46,097 nt of DNA, from positions 191,513-237,609 of the IMG/VR virus record IMGVR_UViG_3300045972_000138. One strand, written 5' to 3'. Below, piece by piece: positions 23,441 through 31,049 of the stretch. Every line of letters begins with the position of its first letter. Position 1 is the first letter of the stretch. This stretch comes from a virus. The notes under the pieces were generated by a model. That model was not told the DNA's origin. It did no database searches and saw only the letters and a program-made list of their open reading frames with translations. The position numbers and the translations under genes were made by a program.

Positions 23441-23767
23441 ATGCGCCCTGTAATTGTGGCGGCCCTCGTGGCGGCCCTTACAGGGTGTGCCGTCCCTGTA
23501 CCGAGGTTTGAGACGGCAGTAGGGTTAGTGCAGTGGCACAAAGTGAAAGACTTACAGGATATGCGCGTCATTTGCGATGATGTGCGATTCAAAATGCCGG
23601 GAATCACATACGGCTGCTATAAGATGGATAGCGAGAACAAGGTGTGCCACATCTACGCAATGGATAACGAACGATACTTCGGTACACTTGGGCACGAACT
23701 CAAGCATTGTTTTGATGGCAGGTTCCACGATCAATTTGGAAATAGTGCGTATCCAATCGACAAATAG
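23441..23767 (+). CDS. lipoprotein with zincin-like motif, paralogue 1
   Basis: 108 aa. Signal peptide II, lipobox LTGC (Cys16). The C-terminal half carries GHELKHCFDGRFH: an HExxH zinc motif followed by GxxH, as in zinc metallopeptidases, with one residue more between HExxH and G than the usual metzincin. Two Cys pairs (near 47/60 and 69/88). Closely similar to the product of 39663. ATG 23441 preferred over 23438 for SD spacing. Peptidase activity unproven. Confidence 0.75.
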   Translation: MRPVIVAALVAALTGCAVPVPRFETAVGLVQWHKVKDLQDMRVICDDVRFKMPGITYGCYKMDSENKVCHIYAMDNERYFGTLGHELKHCFDGRFHDQFGNSAYPIDK

Positions 23768-23771
23768 GATG

Positions 23772-23777
23772 TATAAT
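23772..23777 (+). promoter_or_regulatory. -10 element
   Basis: TATAAT directly after the stop of the previous gene; leader ACATCGCAACACACTAGGAG. Drives 23808. Confidence 0.55.
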
Positions 23778-23807
23778 ACATACATCGCAACACACTAGGA
23801 GAAGCAG

Positions 23808-24218
23808 ATGGCTTATATGTCCCAAGAGAAGAAGGCACAGCTTGCACCCGCAATCAAGGCAGTGCTGAAGAAGTATGGTATGAAGGGCACTATCGGTGTT
23901 CGCAACCATAGCTCGCTTGTGTGCAATGTTACATCCGGCCCGTTGGATGTGATTGGCAATATGTTTGAACTGGCAAAGAGCAAGCCGGGCACGCATTACA
24001 ACCGCAACCCTGTGAAGCCTACGCACATTCAAGTGAACCCTCACTGGATCAGCGAGCACTACACGGGCAAGGTGTGCGAGTTCGTGCAAGATCTCAGAGA
24101 CGCAATGGATGTTGGCAATCACGATCGCAGCGATATCCAGACAGACTATTTTGATGTGGGCTGGTACATTGATATCAACATCGGTCAGTGGAATAAGCCG
24201 TTTCAACTTACCGCCTAA
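23808..24218 (+). CDS. conserved phage/plasmid protein (LPD29-like)
   Basis: 136 aa. YMSQEKKAQLAPAIKAVLKK then YGMKGTIGVRNHSSLVCNV resembles the LPD29-type domain seen in large polyvalent plasmid and phage proteins; here it stands alone. C-terminal DYFDVGWYIDINIGQW. SD TAGGAG. Function unknown. Confidence 0.75.
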   Translation: MAYMSQEKKAQLAPAIKAVLKKYGMKGTIGVRNHSSLVCNVTSGPLDVIGNMFELAKSKPGTHYNRNPVKPTHIQVNPHWISEHYTGKVCEFVQDLRDAMDVGNHDRSDIQTDYFDVGWYIDINIGQWNKPFQLTA

Positions 24219-24232
24219 AGATCAAACAACCA

Positions 24233-24261
24233 TCGACCAAAGTAGCATTTGGTCGTATAAT
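24233..24261 (+). promoter_or_regulatory. sigma70-type promoter
   Basis: TCGACC (24233-24238), 17-bp spacer, TATAAT (24256-24261). Drives the AAA+ gene. Confidence 0.7.
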
Positions 24262-24292
24262 TAATACTTCAGCAACACACTAGGAACACTTA

Positions 24293-25420
24293 ATGTCCCA
24301 AATCCAAGTTAGTATCGTTCGTGGCGTCTATCGTGGGGAAGTTATCAGCGGAGTCTACCCGCTGGTTAAAGCTTACCAGGATGGTGCACGCGGTGGATTC
24401 GTTACGATCAAGAACCCTGATCACAAGCCTGGCACCCCGATGGTGCAACGTGTGCAAGTGGAAGCCGATGGGTTCAAGCTGTTGGATGCAGCAGGTGCTG
24501 AACTTGAAGCACACATTGTGATTGAAGCAGGTGGTTCCACCGCAGTCACTGACTTCGAGTCTGCCTTTGCTGCGAACGAGAGCGAAGATGAAGCAATGGA
24601 ACGCATTGCAAACACCTTCTTGATGCTGGACAAGATCACTGATGCAGCAGCACGCGGCATTGTACGTGGACTCGTTGTTAGCGGCCCTCCTGGCATTGGC
24701 AAGAGCTTTGGTGTTGAAAAGCAACTCGAAGCCGCCAACATGTTCCGCAAGATGGATGGCAAAGACCCCAAGTACGAAGTTATCAGCGGTGGCGTAAGCA
24801 GCATTGGGCTCTATCAGAAGCTGTACCACAATCGCAGCCCTGAGAACGTGTTGGTGTTCGACGATTGCGATGGCGTACTGGAAGACAGCGAAATGCTCAA
24901 CCTGCTTAAGGCAGCGTTGAACAGCGGCGACAAGCGTCGTATTTGCTGGAACAAGGAAAGTCGCGTGCTGTTGACGGATGACATTCCGAATGCATTCGAC
25001 TTTGAGGGCTCTGTGTTGTTCTTGAGCAACAAAGACTTCGATAAAGAGATCGAGCGTGGAAGCCGCATCGCTGTACACTTGTCTGCGATTATGTCCCGCT
25101 GCCATTACTTGGATCTGGAGATTGGATCCACACGCGATAAGCTTTTGCGTATCAAACAAGTGGTGCGTGACGGTATGCTTACTAGTTTCGAGTTCACACA
25201 AGAACAAGAAGACGATATCGTGGCATTCGTTATCGACAACGCCGAGTACTTGCGTGAGATCAGCTTGCGTATGGTAAAGAAAGTTGCTGACTGGATGAAA
25301 GCTGATCCAGAAGGTTGGTACGAAATGGCCGAGTCCACTTGCTTGACCAAAGAAGCATACTTTAAACGTATGCTTGCAAAACAACAAAAGGCTATTCATA
25401 CGCCCTTGTTGACAGCGTAG
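24293..25420 (+). CDS. AAA+ ATPase
   Basis: 375 aa. Walker A GPPGIGKS (131-138), Walker B VLVFDD (186-191), sensor-1-like FLSNKDF (243-249), possible arginine finger in MSRCHY (near 269). N-terminal 110 residues are a separate domain; C-terminal helical lid (300-350). Belongs to the stand-alone phage AAA+ proteins of unknown client, which may remodel DNA or protein complexes. Monocistronic: own promoter and terminator. SD TAGGAA. Confidence 0.85.
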   Translation: MSQIQVSIVRGVYRGEVISGVYPLVKAYQDGARGGFVTIKNPDHKPGTPMVQRVQVEADGFKLLDAAGAELEAHIVIEAGGSTAVTDFESAFAANESEDEAMERIANTFLMLDKITDAAARGIVRGLVVSGPPGIGKSFGVEKQLEAANMFRKMDGKDPKYEVISGGVSSIGLYQKLYHNRSPENVLVFDDCDGVLEDSEMLNLLKAALNSGDKRRICWNKESRVLLTDDIPNAFDFEGSVLFLSNKDFDKEIERGSRIAVHLSAIMSRCHYLDLEIGSTRDKLLRIKQVVRDGMLTSFEFTQEQEDDIVAFVIDNAEYLREISLRMVKKVADWMKADPEGWYEMAESTCLTKEAYFKRMLAKQQKAIHTPLLTA

Positions 25421-25430
25421 TACTAAATAG

Positions 25431-25465
25431 ACTGGGTATCACAAAATGCCCAGTTTGTTTTGTTT
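25431..25465 (+). terminator. intrinsic terminator
   Basis: 9-bp stem ACTGGGTAT/ATGCCCAGT (one G-T pair), loop CACAAA, T-rich tail. Ends the AAA+ gene. Confidence 0.75.
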
Positions 25466-25468
25466 GAT

Positions 25469-25497
25469 TTGACATTTGGTTAAATCAGTACTATAAT
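25469..25497 (+). promoter_or_regulatory. consensus sigma70-type promoter
   Basis: TTGACA, 17-bp spacer, TATAAT. Drives the sedolisin gene. Confidence 0.85.
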
Positions 25498-25524
25498 TCA
25501 AACACTTAAACAAAGGAGTCAGAA

Positions 25525-26958
25525 ATGATTAAACTATTATCAGTTCTAGCTGTTGCTACCGCGCTCACAGCGTGCGGTGGTGGCAGTGGTGGTCTCGACG
25601 TTGCAGGTGCAAACCCTGCAACAACCGAAGCCACGATGTCGCCAATGGCGGCAATTACAAGTGCCAGTGCAGCAATGCAAGCATCTGTCACAACCGCAGG
25701 TGGGTTATCTAGCTTCGGTCAAAGTCCAGCAGCAGTTCGTACTCGTTACGGATTTGACGCACTTACTACCCCAGCCCAACAGGGTTCGGGCCAAACTATC
25801 GTGATCATTAGTGCTTACGATAATCCTACAGCGGGTGCTGACTTAGCAGCATTCTCAGCAGCAAAAGGTATCGCAGGATGCCCTACTGTTGCAACGACAT
25901 TCGTTACACCAACGAACAGCTATCCTCAGGCAGTTGTACCAAAGCCAGTGATTGGCGATGGATGCACCTTCCAGAAGTTCAATGCAAACCCTAACGGTTT
26001 GGGTGCAAACCCAACTGCTATCCAGTACGATACGTCTGGTATGTGGATTGCAGAGAGCAACATGGATATCCAGTGGGCACACGCAATGGCTCCAATGGCA
26101 AAGATTGTATTGGTACAAGGGTCCAACAACTTCATCAGCTCACTTAGTGGTGCGGTTGCAGTTGCTAACCAATTTGCCGACGTAATCTCTATGTCGTGGG
26201 GTGGATACGAAAGCGCATTGAACCAAACCACAGCGTGTACGACAAACGAAATGGTGTTCATCCCAGGATGTACATTGTTTACGAAGACTCAGTACTCGTT
26301 GTTTGGTGCACCAAACACAACATACGGCACAGCAGGTGGATACGACACGAAAATGTTCTCCAATCCTAATGTGACATATGTTGCGGCATCGGGCGATGCA
26401 GGATCTAAACCACTTTGGCCATCAGTGTCAACAAAGGTACTCGCAGTTGGTGGAACAAACAGCAGCGGTGCAACTGATACAGGTTGGACAGGCAGTGGTG
26501 GCGGTGTTTCTACATACTACACACGCCCAAGCTGGCAAACTGTTTCGGGTAATGCTCAACGCACTACACCCGACGTAGCAATGCCAGCAGACAGCGCAAC
26601 CCCAATGAGTGTATACGTTAGCCCGCAAAAGGGTATGCCAGATACTGCTTGCGTAACAGCAAAAGGTGCGGCAGCTTGTGGCTGGTATGCAGGTTACGGT
26701 ACAAGTGTTAGCGCACCTATGTGGGCAGGACTTGCAGCGGTTACCAAAGCAGTTCGTACACAAAATGGAAAGCCAGTAGTAGACTTCATTGCATCACTAT
26801 ACAACGTGGCGGCAGTACAAGGCAACTATGTTACAGCATTTGGGGACGTTACAACAGGAACAAACGGATTATACTCGTCGAAGGCCGGATATGATTTGGT
26901 TACAGGACTTGGTGTACCTAAAGCGAATGCACTAGTTGGAATGTTAGCAGCTCAATAA
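25525..26958 (+). CDS. S53 family (sedolisin) peptidase, lipoprotein
   Basis: 477 aa. Lipobox LTAC (Cys17) then a Gly/Ser linker. Catalytic pattern of sedolisins: Glu177 and Asp181 in AESNMDIQWAHAMAP, oxyanion Asp291 in AASGDAG, nucleophile Ser394 in GYGTSVSAPMWAG, and the calcium site Asp441..Asp457 in FGDVTTGTNG and AGYDLVTGLG. All key residues are present, so it should be active. The usual N-terminal pro-domain is short or absent (about 40-65 residues before the catalytic domain). It would be exported and anchored to the envelope. Monocistronic with strong promoter, SD AAAGGAG and terminator. Confidence 0.9.
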   Translation: MIKLLSVLAVATALTACGGGSGGLDVAGANPATTEATMSPMAAITSASAAMQASVTTAGGLSSFGQSPAAVRTRYGFDALTTPAQQGSGQTIVIISAYDNPTAGADLAAFSAAKGIAGCPTVATTFVTPTNSYPQAVVPKPVIGDGCTFQKFNANPNGLGANPTAIQYDTSGMWIAESNMDIQWAHAMAPMAKIVLVQGSNNFISSLSGAVAVANQFADVISMSWGGYESALNQTTACTTNEMVFIPGCTLFTKTQYSLFGAPNTTYGTAGGYDTKMFSNPNVTYVAASGDAGSKPLWPSVSTKVLAVGGTNSSGATDTGWTGSGGGVSTYYTRPSWQTVSGNAQRTTPDVAMPADSATPMSVYVSPQKGMPDTACVTAKGAAACGWYAGYGTSVSAPMWAGLAAVTKAVRTQNGKPVVDFIASLYNVAAVQGNYVTAFGDVTTGTNGLYSSKAGYDLVTGLGVPKANALVGMLAAQ

Positions 26959-26975
26959 CTAAGATGAGCTTTAGG

Positions 26976-26999
26976 AGGCCCCGCAAGGGGCTTTCTTTT
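26976..26999 (+). terminator. intrinsic terminator
   Basis: GCCCC, loop GCAA, GGGGC, then TTTCTTTT. Confidence 0.85.
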
Positions 27000-27021
27000 G
27001 GGCTATTCGTTTTTGAATACC

Positions 27022-27050
27022 TTGACACTCTAAATCTGATATGTTATACT
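27022..27050 (+). promoter_or_regulatory. sigma70-type promoter
   Basis: TTGACA, 17-bp spacer, TATACT. Drives 27079. Confidence 0.8.
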
Positions 27051-27078
27051 TAGATCATAACTTATTAAGGAGCCACAG

Positions 27079-27324
27079 ATGGCATTCACAACTCTCACCA
27101 CAACCCAGAAGACATTCTTGGAATCTCACCTTCGTGGCACCGGCAAAGCATTGAGCTCTGCCCAGGCTCGCGAGACTTATGGCATTATGAACTTACGTGC
27201 TCGCATCTCTGAAATGCGTAGCGCAGGGCTTAATGTTCGCAAGGTTGTTAATACAAACGGTCGCAATGCATACACTATCGCTCGCCGCGATGTTGCAGGC
27301 GTACAAGGCAAGATCTTCGCATAA
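27079..27324 (+). CDS. winged helix-turn-helix protein
   Basis: 81 aa. Helix, then LSSAQARETYGIMNLRARIS as the turn and recognition helix, then GLNVRKVVNTNGRNAYTI as the wing: the HTH_39-like pattern of small phage and bacterial DNA-binding proteins. Candidate transcription regulator. Own promoter, SD AAGGAG and terminator. Confidence 0.8.
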   Translation: MAFTTLTTTQKTFLESHLRGTGKALSSAQARETYGIMNLRARISEMRSAGLNVRKVVNTNGRNAYTIARRDVAGVQGKIFA

Positions 27325-27347
27325 GCATTAGTCCTTTGTGTGTAAAG

Positions 27348-27374
27348 AAGCCACCTTAGGGTGGTTTTCTTTTG
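27348..27374 (+). terminator. intrinsic terminator, copy 1
   Basis: CCACC, loop TTAG, GGTGG, TTTTCTTTT. The 27 bases from 27351 recur exactly at 27702. Confidence 0.85.
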
Positions 27375-27388
27375 GTTGGATAAACAGG

Positions 27389-27417
27389 TTGCCCATTCAT
27401 ATCATATGTTGTATTAT
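27389..27417 (+). promoter_or_regulatory. sigma70-type promoter
   Basis: TTGCCC, 17-bp spacer, TATTAT. Drives 27445. Confidence 0.65.
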
Positions 27418-27444
27418 ACATGTATTAACTACTTAAGGACTTGT

Positions 27445-27681
27445 ATGAAAAATCTCTCTATTATCATTGCTTCGATGGTACTAGCATCAGCAGCGTTTGC
27501 AGCAGATTCTACCGCTACACAAACAATTGTGTTGGCAAAAGGGCTGACACTTACCTGCTCGAACGTCTCGTCTGTTTACGGTGTGGCCAATGGCGATACA
27601 ACCGAGGCTCCTGCGGCAAAAGGTTCGCTGACTGTCAATTACAACGGCCGCCTCTATTTCTGCTCTACGGCTACGAAATAA
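27445..27681 (+). CDS. secreted small protein
   Basis: 78 aa from ATG 27445. Sec signal peptide with cleavage after AFA (MKNLSIIIASMVLASAAFA). Mature chain of about 59 residues with two Cys (near 40 and 74) likely bridged in the periplasm. Own promoter and terminator. Role unknown. Confidence 0.8.
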   Translation: MKNLSIIIASMVLASAAFAADSTATQTIVLAKGLTLTCSNVSSVYGVANGDTTEAPAAKGSLTVNYNGRLYFCSTATK

Positions 27682-27698
27682 CCGATCTGCACATCCGC

Positions 27699-27724
27699 AA
27701 ACCACCTTAGGGTGGTTTTCTTTT
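27699..27724 (+). terminator. intrinsic terminator, copy 2
   Basis: Identical stem, loop and tail to the terminator at 27348. Confidence 0.85.
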
Positions 27725-27748
27725 GGTTAAAATATCTTTAAAAATCCG

Positions 27749-27777
27749 TAGACCTACAACTCTTCCTGCAGTATAAT
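27749..27777 (+). promoter_or_regulatory. sigma70-type promoter
   Basis: TAGACC, 17-bp spacer, TATAAT. The 5' UTR to 27843 is long (about 60 nt) compared with other genes here. Confidence 0.75.
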
Positions 27778-27842
27778 CAATACATGGGCAGCAGATATAG
27801 CGGTCCAGAGTTAGTTTACTTTAATCAACTTTAGGAGTCTAT

Positions 27843-28301
27843 ATGACAAAAGGTATCCGCGCATTCGTTAACGACACGTTCAACAACACACTGTCCAAGC
27901 TGGGCGAACTGGGCAACATTGCCTTCCGTGCAGAAGTGATGAACCAGGCTATCATGGCCTTTGGTATCAACGTTGCATCCGCTGCAACGCATTACAACCA
28001 CAGCCTGAAGATGGCGCGTGCTGCAAACCCCGAAGCTGTTGCTACGCTGGGTCGTCCGGAAGACAAGAAGGGCGGACGCAAGCCCACGCTGGTGGATGTG
28101 GTTAAGGCCAAGTCCGGCGAAGTGGTTGCAACTGGCGTCACCAAAGCTGCCGCTGAAGCAATGATTGCCAAAGCTGTTGCTGCCAAGAAGACCAAACTGT
28201 CCATCAAGGTGGTGATCAACACCCCGGCCGAAGCTCCTGCAACCCCTGTGGAAGCTGCACTTGAATCCGGTGCACTGCACGCAGAAGCTGCATTGGCATA
28301 A
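27843..28301 (+). CDS. ATHYN-family protein
   Basis: 152 aa. FRAEVMNQAIMAFGINVASAATHYN near residues 29-53 as in 3480 and 33005; then a DKKGGRKP patch (AT-hook-like) and an Ala/Lys-rich tail (KAAAEAMIAKAVAAKKTKL). The pattern suggests a DNA-binding or nucleoid-associated protein; inference only. Higher GC codon use than neighbours suggests strong expression. SD TAGGAG. Confidence 0.75.
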   Translation: MTKGIRAFVNDTFNNTLSKLGELGNIAFRAEVMNQAIMAFGINVASAATHYNHSLKMARAANPEAVATLGRPEDKKGGRKPTLVDVVKAKSGEVVATGVTKAAAEAMIAKAVAAKKTKLSIKVVINTPAEAPATPVEAALESGALHAEAALA

Positions 28302-28303
28302 GC

Positions 28304-28326
28304 AGGGCCCGCAAGGGCCTTGTTTG
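28304..28326 (+). terminator. intrinsic terminator
   Basis: GGCCC, loop GCAA, GGGCC, TTGTTT. Confidence 0.75.
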
Positions 28327-28331
28327 CAGAG

Positions 28332-28340
28332 TGTTATAAT
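28332..28340 (+). promoter_or_regulatory. extended -10 promoter
   Basis: TGTTATAAT, immediately after the terminator. Drives 28371. Confidence 0.65.
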
Positions 28341-28370
28341 GTAGCACTCTCCAAACAAGAAGGAGTTATC

Positions 28371-28517
28371 ATGCCAGACTTTGATGATGTAGCCCTTGAA
28401 GATGCAATGTGTGCTGGATGTCAACCCGACAACGAATGGGAAGACGAAGATGATCAATGGGAAGACGATCTCACTATTGATTCCGGCGATCCTCTTGACA
28501 TCGAGTACGATCGTTAA
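28371..28517 (+). CDS. hyperacidic microprotein
   Basis: 48 aa from ATG 28371 (SD AAGGAG). Twenty Asp/Glu against one Arg, with a CAGC pair near residue 14 and EWEDEDDQWEDD in the middle. The charge suggests a DNA-mimic or an inhibitor of a basic protein; no family recognised. Own promoter. Confidence 0.75.
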   Translation: MPDFDDVALEDAMCAGCQPDNEWEDEDDQWEDDLTIDSGDPLDIEYDR

Positions 28518-28536
28518 TTTTCCAAGATGGATTATT

Positions 28537-28552
28537 ATTCCTAAGTAGGAAT
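28537..28552. other. palindrome ATTCCTA-AG-TAGGAAT
   Basis: 7-bp inverted arms in a gene-free gap; possible operator site. Confidence 0.35.
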
Positions 28553-28595
28553 TTAAAATCCGAAACTTGGCCTGTCCTTTACACGTAACACGCAT

Positions 28596-28697
28596 ATGAC
28601 ACTTACTACCCTCATCCTGCTCATTGCAGCGTGCGTCTTATTTTCAGAGGACCACCCTATACTTGGCATTTTGATGTTGTTCATCATCTTCCGATAG
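28596..28697 (+). CDS. possible 33-aa membrane micropeptide
   Basis: Reads MTLTTLILLIAACVLF, four polar residues (SEDH), then PILGILMLFIIFR: two short hydrophobic segments. No SD; its end contains the -35 of the next promoter. Weak candidate. Confidence 0.35.
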   Translation: MTLTTLILLIAACVLFSEDHPILGILMLFIIFR

Positions 28698-28705
28698 TAT
28701 ATAAT
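28677..28705 (+). promoter_or_regulatory. sigma70-type promoter
   Basis: TTGTTC, 17-bp spacer, TATAAT; leader ACATCAACAACAGGAG. Drives 28732. Confidence 0.75.
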
Positions 28706-28731
28706 ATAAACATCAACAACAGGAGTTTACT

Positions 28732-29160
28732 ATGCTAATGAACGACGCACACACAGATTGGGACGTAGCTGACAACGATACACGTCCTGCCATTGCTACA
28801 CTGCACACAGGTGGCGGCGGATACTGGAGTAACATCAAACGTGATGTACACATTACTGAACTCACTGTTCCGTACATTAACGAAGAAGGCGACTTTGGTG
28901 AACTGCGTGTACATTTCAACACAGACAGCTGGCGCGTTGACAAAGTTGGATTGATATACACTGACAAGCAGTTTATGATAGAACTGCAAGCGTGGTTGTT
29001 GTCTATGGGACTTGCTGGATTAGATGTTGAATACAGCGAGCAAGGTATGCAGGGCGACAACTATGTTTCGTGCGATGTTGAAGCAGAATTCCTGAAAACC
29101 TGGAAAGTAGCACATCCGGAAGCCTACAAGGCCGCATACGACAACATTTGGGCAGACTAA
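28732..29160 (+). CDS. conserved phage hypothetical protein
   Basis: 142 aa. Contains VEYSEQGMQGDNYVSCDVEAEF, a pattern I associate with hypothetical proteins in large phages. Soluble, alpha/beta. Own promoter and terminator. Function unknown. Confidence 0.8.
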   Translation: MLMNDAHTDWDVADNDTRPAIATLHTGGGGYWSNIKRDVHITELTVPYINEEGDFGELRVHFNTDSWRVDKVGLIYTDKQFMIELQAWLLSMGLAGLDVEYSEQGMQGDNYVSCDVEAEFLKTWKVAHPEAYKAAYDNIWAD

Positions 29161-29171
29161 GCGACAGCGAG

Positions 29172-29197
29172 GAAGGGGCTTAGGCCCTTTTCGTTTG
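29172..29197 (+). terminator. intrinsic terminator
   Basis: AAGGG..CCCTT stem, then TTTCGTTT. Confidence 0.65.
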
Positions 29198-29207
29198 GTC
29201 ATTTGAA

Positions 29208-29250
29208 CCTCGGTGGCATAGATCAAGGCGCCGGTCGGACTAGAGCGAGG
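29208..29250 (+). repeat. 43-nt dispersed element, copy A
   Basis: CCTCGGTGG..GATCAAGGCGCCG..AGAGCGAGG. The ends CCTCG/CGAGG can pair. Lies between a terminator and a promoter. Confidence 0.7.
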
Positions 29251-29274
29251 TTGCATAAAGATCAAACAAAACGG

Positions 29275-29302
29275 TTGCACACCAATCAATTCCTGTTATA
29301 AT
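29275..29302 (+). promoter_or_regulatory. sigma70-type promoter
   Basis: TTGCAC, 16-bp spacer, TGTTATAAT; leader AAACACATCGCAACAAGGAG. Drives 29329-30107. Confidence 0.8.
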
Positions 29303-29328
29303 AAACACATCGCAACAAGGAGCACATT

Positions 29329-29643
29329 ATGCTACTTCAACTCACTCCGTTCCCCATCAAGATGTTTGCACACAATCCAGAATCCAAGATGCTCGTTGTT
29401 GAATTGAGCGACTTTGGTTTGCCTGTTGGTATGTTGCCCTTTGGTCAGCTCTACGATGATGCGTGCGACGAAGGCTTTGCAATATATAACCATCGTACTG
29501 GCAGCACAACCTTTTGGCACACTGCTGCCGATGTGCGCGATGCAGACGGCGACCTGACTACATGGATCCTGCAACCCACAACCGAGTCCTGCCGCAAGCA
29601 TCCGGGCGTGCAGAACTACACGATGCACATACTCAACGACTAG
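29329..29643 (+). CDS. hypothetical protein
   Basis: 104 aa, soluble, two Cys. SD AAGGAG. First of a three-gene operon. Function unknown. Confidence 0.75.
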   Translation: MLLQLTPFPIKMFAHNPESKMLVVELSDFGLPVGMLPFGQLYDDACDEGFAIYNHRTGSTTFWHTAADVRDADGDLTTWILQPTTESCRKHPGVQNYTMHILND

Positions 29644-29652
29644 GAGCACACC

Positions 29653-29847
29653 ATGTTCGACATTATCCTTATTCGCTGGGGCTGGTACAAGTATCGCAAG
29701 GAGTTGGGTTATCCCATCGGCCTGCGTCGTGCTATGTTCTCGCAGATGCCACGATTCGGATCTTTTTACGAAGGCGAGGCGGGTTGCCCGGCATCTGACA
29801 AACGTGATTACGTGTTAGTTCGCAAATACGAAACGGAGAATCCATAA
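29653..29847 (+). CDS. hypothetical basic protein
   Basis: 64 aa, rich in Arg, Tyr and Trp (RWGWYKYRKELGYP). SD TAGGAG. TAATG overlap with the next gene. Confidence 0.7.
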   Translation: MFDIILIRWGWYKYRKELGYPIGLRRAMFSQMPRFGSFYEGEAGCPASDKRDYVLVRKYETENP

Positions 29848-30107
29848 TGGCTTATCATCTTACTGGTCACGGAGCCTACAAGAAGGCAATTCAACGCAGC
29901 CTGCTACCTGTCGAGGGTGGATTGCATTATACGGCAAGCACAGACATCACCTCGGAGGACGCACTCGGATCGCCGGTCAACATACAGCGAGGCACAGGTT
30001 ACAAGATAACTGGTACCAAAGACGGCAACGGCTACGTGGTGACCATCCTCGATGGATCCAAAGCAACCTATTACTTAGAGGCAGAAGAAGGTTGTAAACT
30101 TTGCTAA
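29847..30107 (+). CDS. hypothetical protein
   Basis: 86 aa, beta-rich, ends CKLC (possible metal site). Coupled to the gene before; followed by a promoter. Confidence 0.7.
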   Translation: MAYHLTGHGAYKKAIQRSLLPVEGGLHYTASTDITSEDALGSPVNIQRGTGYKITGTKDGNGYVVTILDGSKATYYLEAEEGCKLC

Positions 30108-30112
30108 AGTGG

Positions 30113-30140
30113 TTGCACAAACGGTTTCTGGTGTTATAAT
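30113..30140 (+). promoter_or_regulatory. sigma70-type promoter
   Basis: TTGCAC, 16-bp spacer, TGTTATAAT, the same layout as at 29275. Drives 30171. Confidence 0.8.
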
Positions 30141-30170
30141 AAACACATCAGCAACACAATAGGAACTTAA

Positions 30171-31037
30171 ATGCCTACTCCACAACAGCAAATTATCGAC
30201 AAGTGCAAGGAAGTGTACGAAACGGCTACACTCCTGTACGGTGTTGATATGTCCCGTGTAACCATTCACTTTGATCTTAAAGGTCACAATGCTGGAATGG
30301 CATGCCGCCGCGGTGCCCAATACTACATGCGCTTCAACCGCGACATGCTTACACGTGATGCATTCGATCATGTGCTCAACAACACTGTGCCGCACGAAAT
30401 TGCACACATTGTCTGCTTCATGAAACCCCAATATGGTCGCAATCACGACAGCGGCTGGGAGCGTGTTTGCCGTGCATTGGGCGGAACGGGCGCTCGCGCA
30501 CATACCGAGGAAGTAGTGTATGGAAAAGGCACTACATATGAATATGTCACAAGCACTGGAAAGACTGTACGTGTTGGTGATCGTCATCACAAAGTTATCC
30601 AAGCTGGCCGTTCACTTACTTGGAAACGTGGTTTGGGCACTGTTACAAACGCATGCCAATACAGCATTGTTGGTGTCCAAGGGCGCACACTTGCAAACCC
30701 GCGTACTATTGTACCAACTGTACCTGCAGCCACTCCGGCATATGTTCCGGCATACCCATTTGGGGTTATTGGAACACAACTGCAACCAAAGGTACCGCAC
30801 ACAGTGGAAGTACCGAAACGTACACCACGCACTGTTGCCCCAACTGCCCCACACTTCCGCGAAGGTGCAAGCAAAGCAGCTATATCGCGTTCCATTATGC
30901 TTGCAGGGCATACACGCGGTCAAACATATGAGCAAATCATTAGCGCAATGATGCTCGCGAATGGATATGATCGCCAACTTGCCCGTGCAACATACAAAGC
31001 AAACTTTGAAAAGGTTGGAGTGCCTGCTCCACAGTGA
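30171..31037 (+). CDS. SprT-like zinc metallopeptidase
   Basis: 288 aa. Residues 7-115 follow the SprT-like fold: HEIAH at 75-79 with the third ligand His92 in RNHDSGWERVCRALGG. SprT/Spartan proteins cut DNA-protein crosslinks, which is the likely activity. Middle part (160-240) is Pro/Thr-rich linker; C-terminal 50 residues form a helical module (YEQIISAMMLANGYDRQLAR) also seen in the protein at 373. SD TAGGAA. Own promoter. Confidence 0.85.
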   Translation: MPTPQQQIIDKCKEVYETATLLYGVDMSRVTIHFDLKGHNAGMACRRGAQYYMRFNRDMLTRDAFDHVLNNTVPHEIAHIVCFMKPQYGRNHDSGWERVCRALGGTGARAHTEEVVYGKGTTYEYVTSTGKTVRVGDRHHKVIQAGRSLTWKRGLGTVTNACQYSIVGVQGRTLANPRTIVPTVPAATPAYVPAYPFGVIGTQLQPKVPHTVEVPKRTPRTVAPTAPHFREGASKAAISRSIMLAGHTRGQTYEQIISAMMLANGYDRQLARATYKANFEKVGVPAPQ

Positions 31038-31043
31038 TAAATA
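31036..31043 (+). promoter_or_regulatory. late-type promoter motif GATAAATA
   Basis: GATAAATATGGGAT directly before ATG 31050; expected start site at the start codon. The same 14 bases precede the ATG at 40099. Confidence 0.55.
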
Positions 31044-31049
31044 TGGGAT

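Noticed and set aside
24290-25399. 369-aa minus-strand ORF
   Set aside because: Exact shadow of the AAA+ ATPase gene, which has Walker motifs, promoter and SD.
27784-27834. 16-codon leader ORF before the ATHYN gene 27843
   Set aside because: No SD for it and no repeated codons typical of attenuators; chance ORF in a longer UTR.
27831-28595. 254-aa minus-strand ORF
   Set aside because: Shadow of the ATHYN gene and the acidic microprotein; Cys/His-rich composition typical of reverse-frame artefacts.
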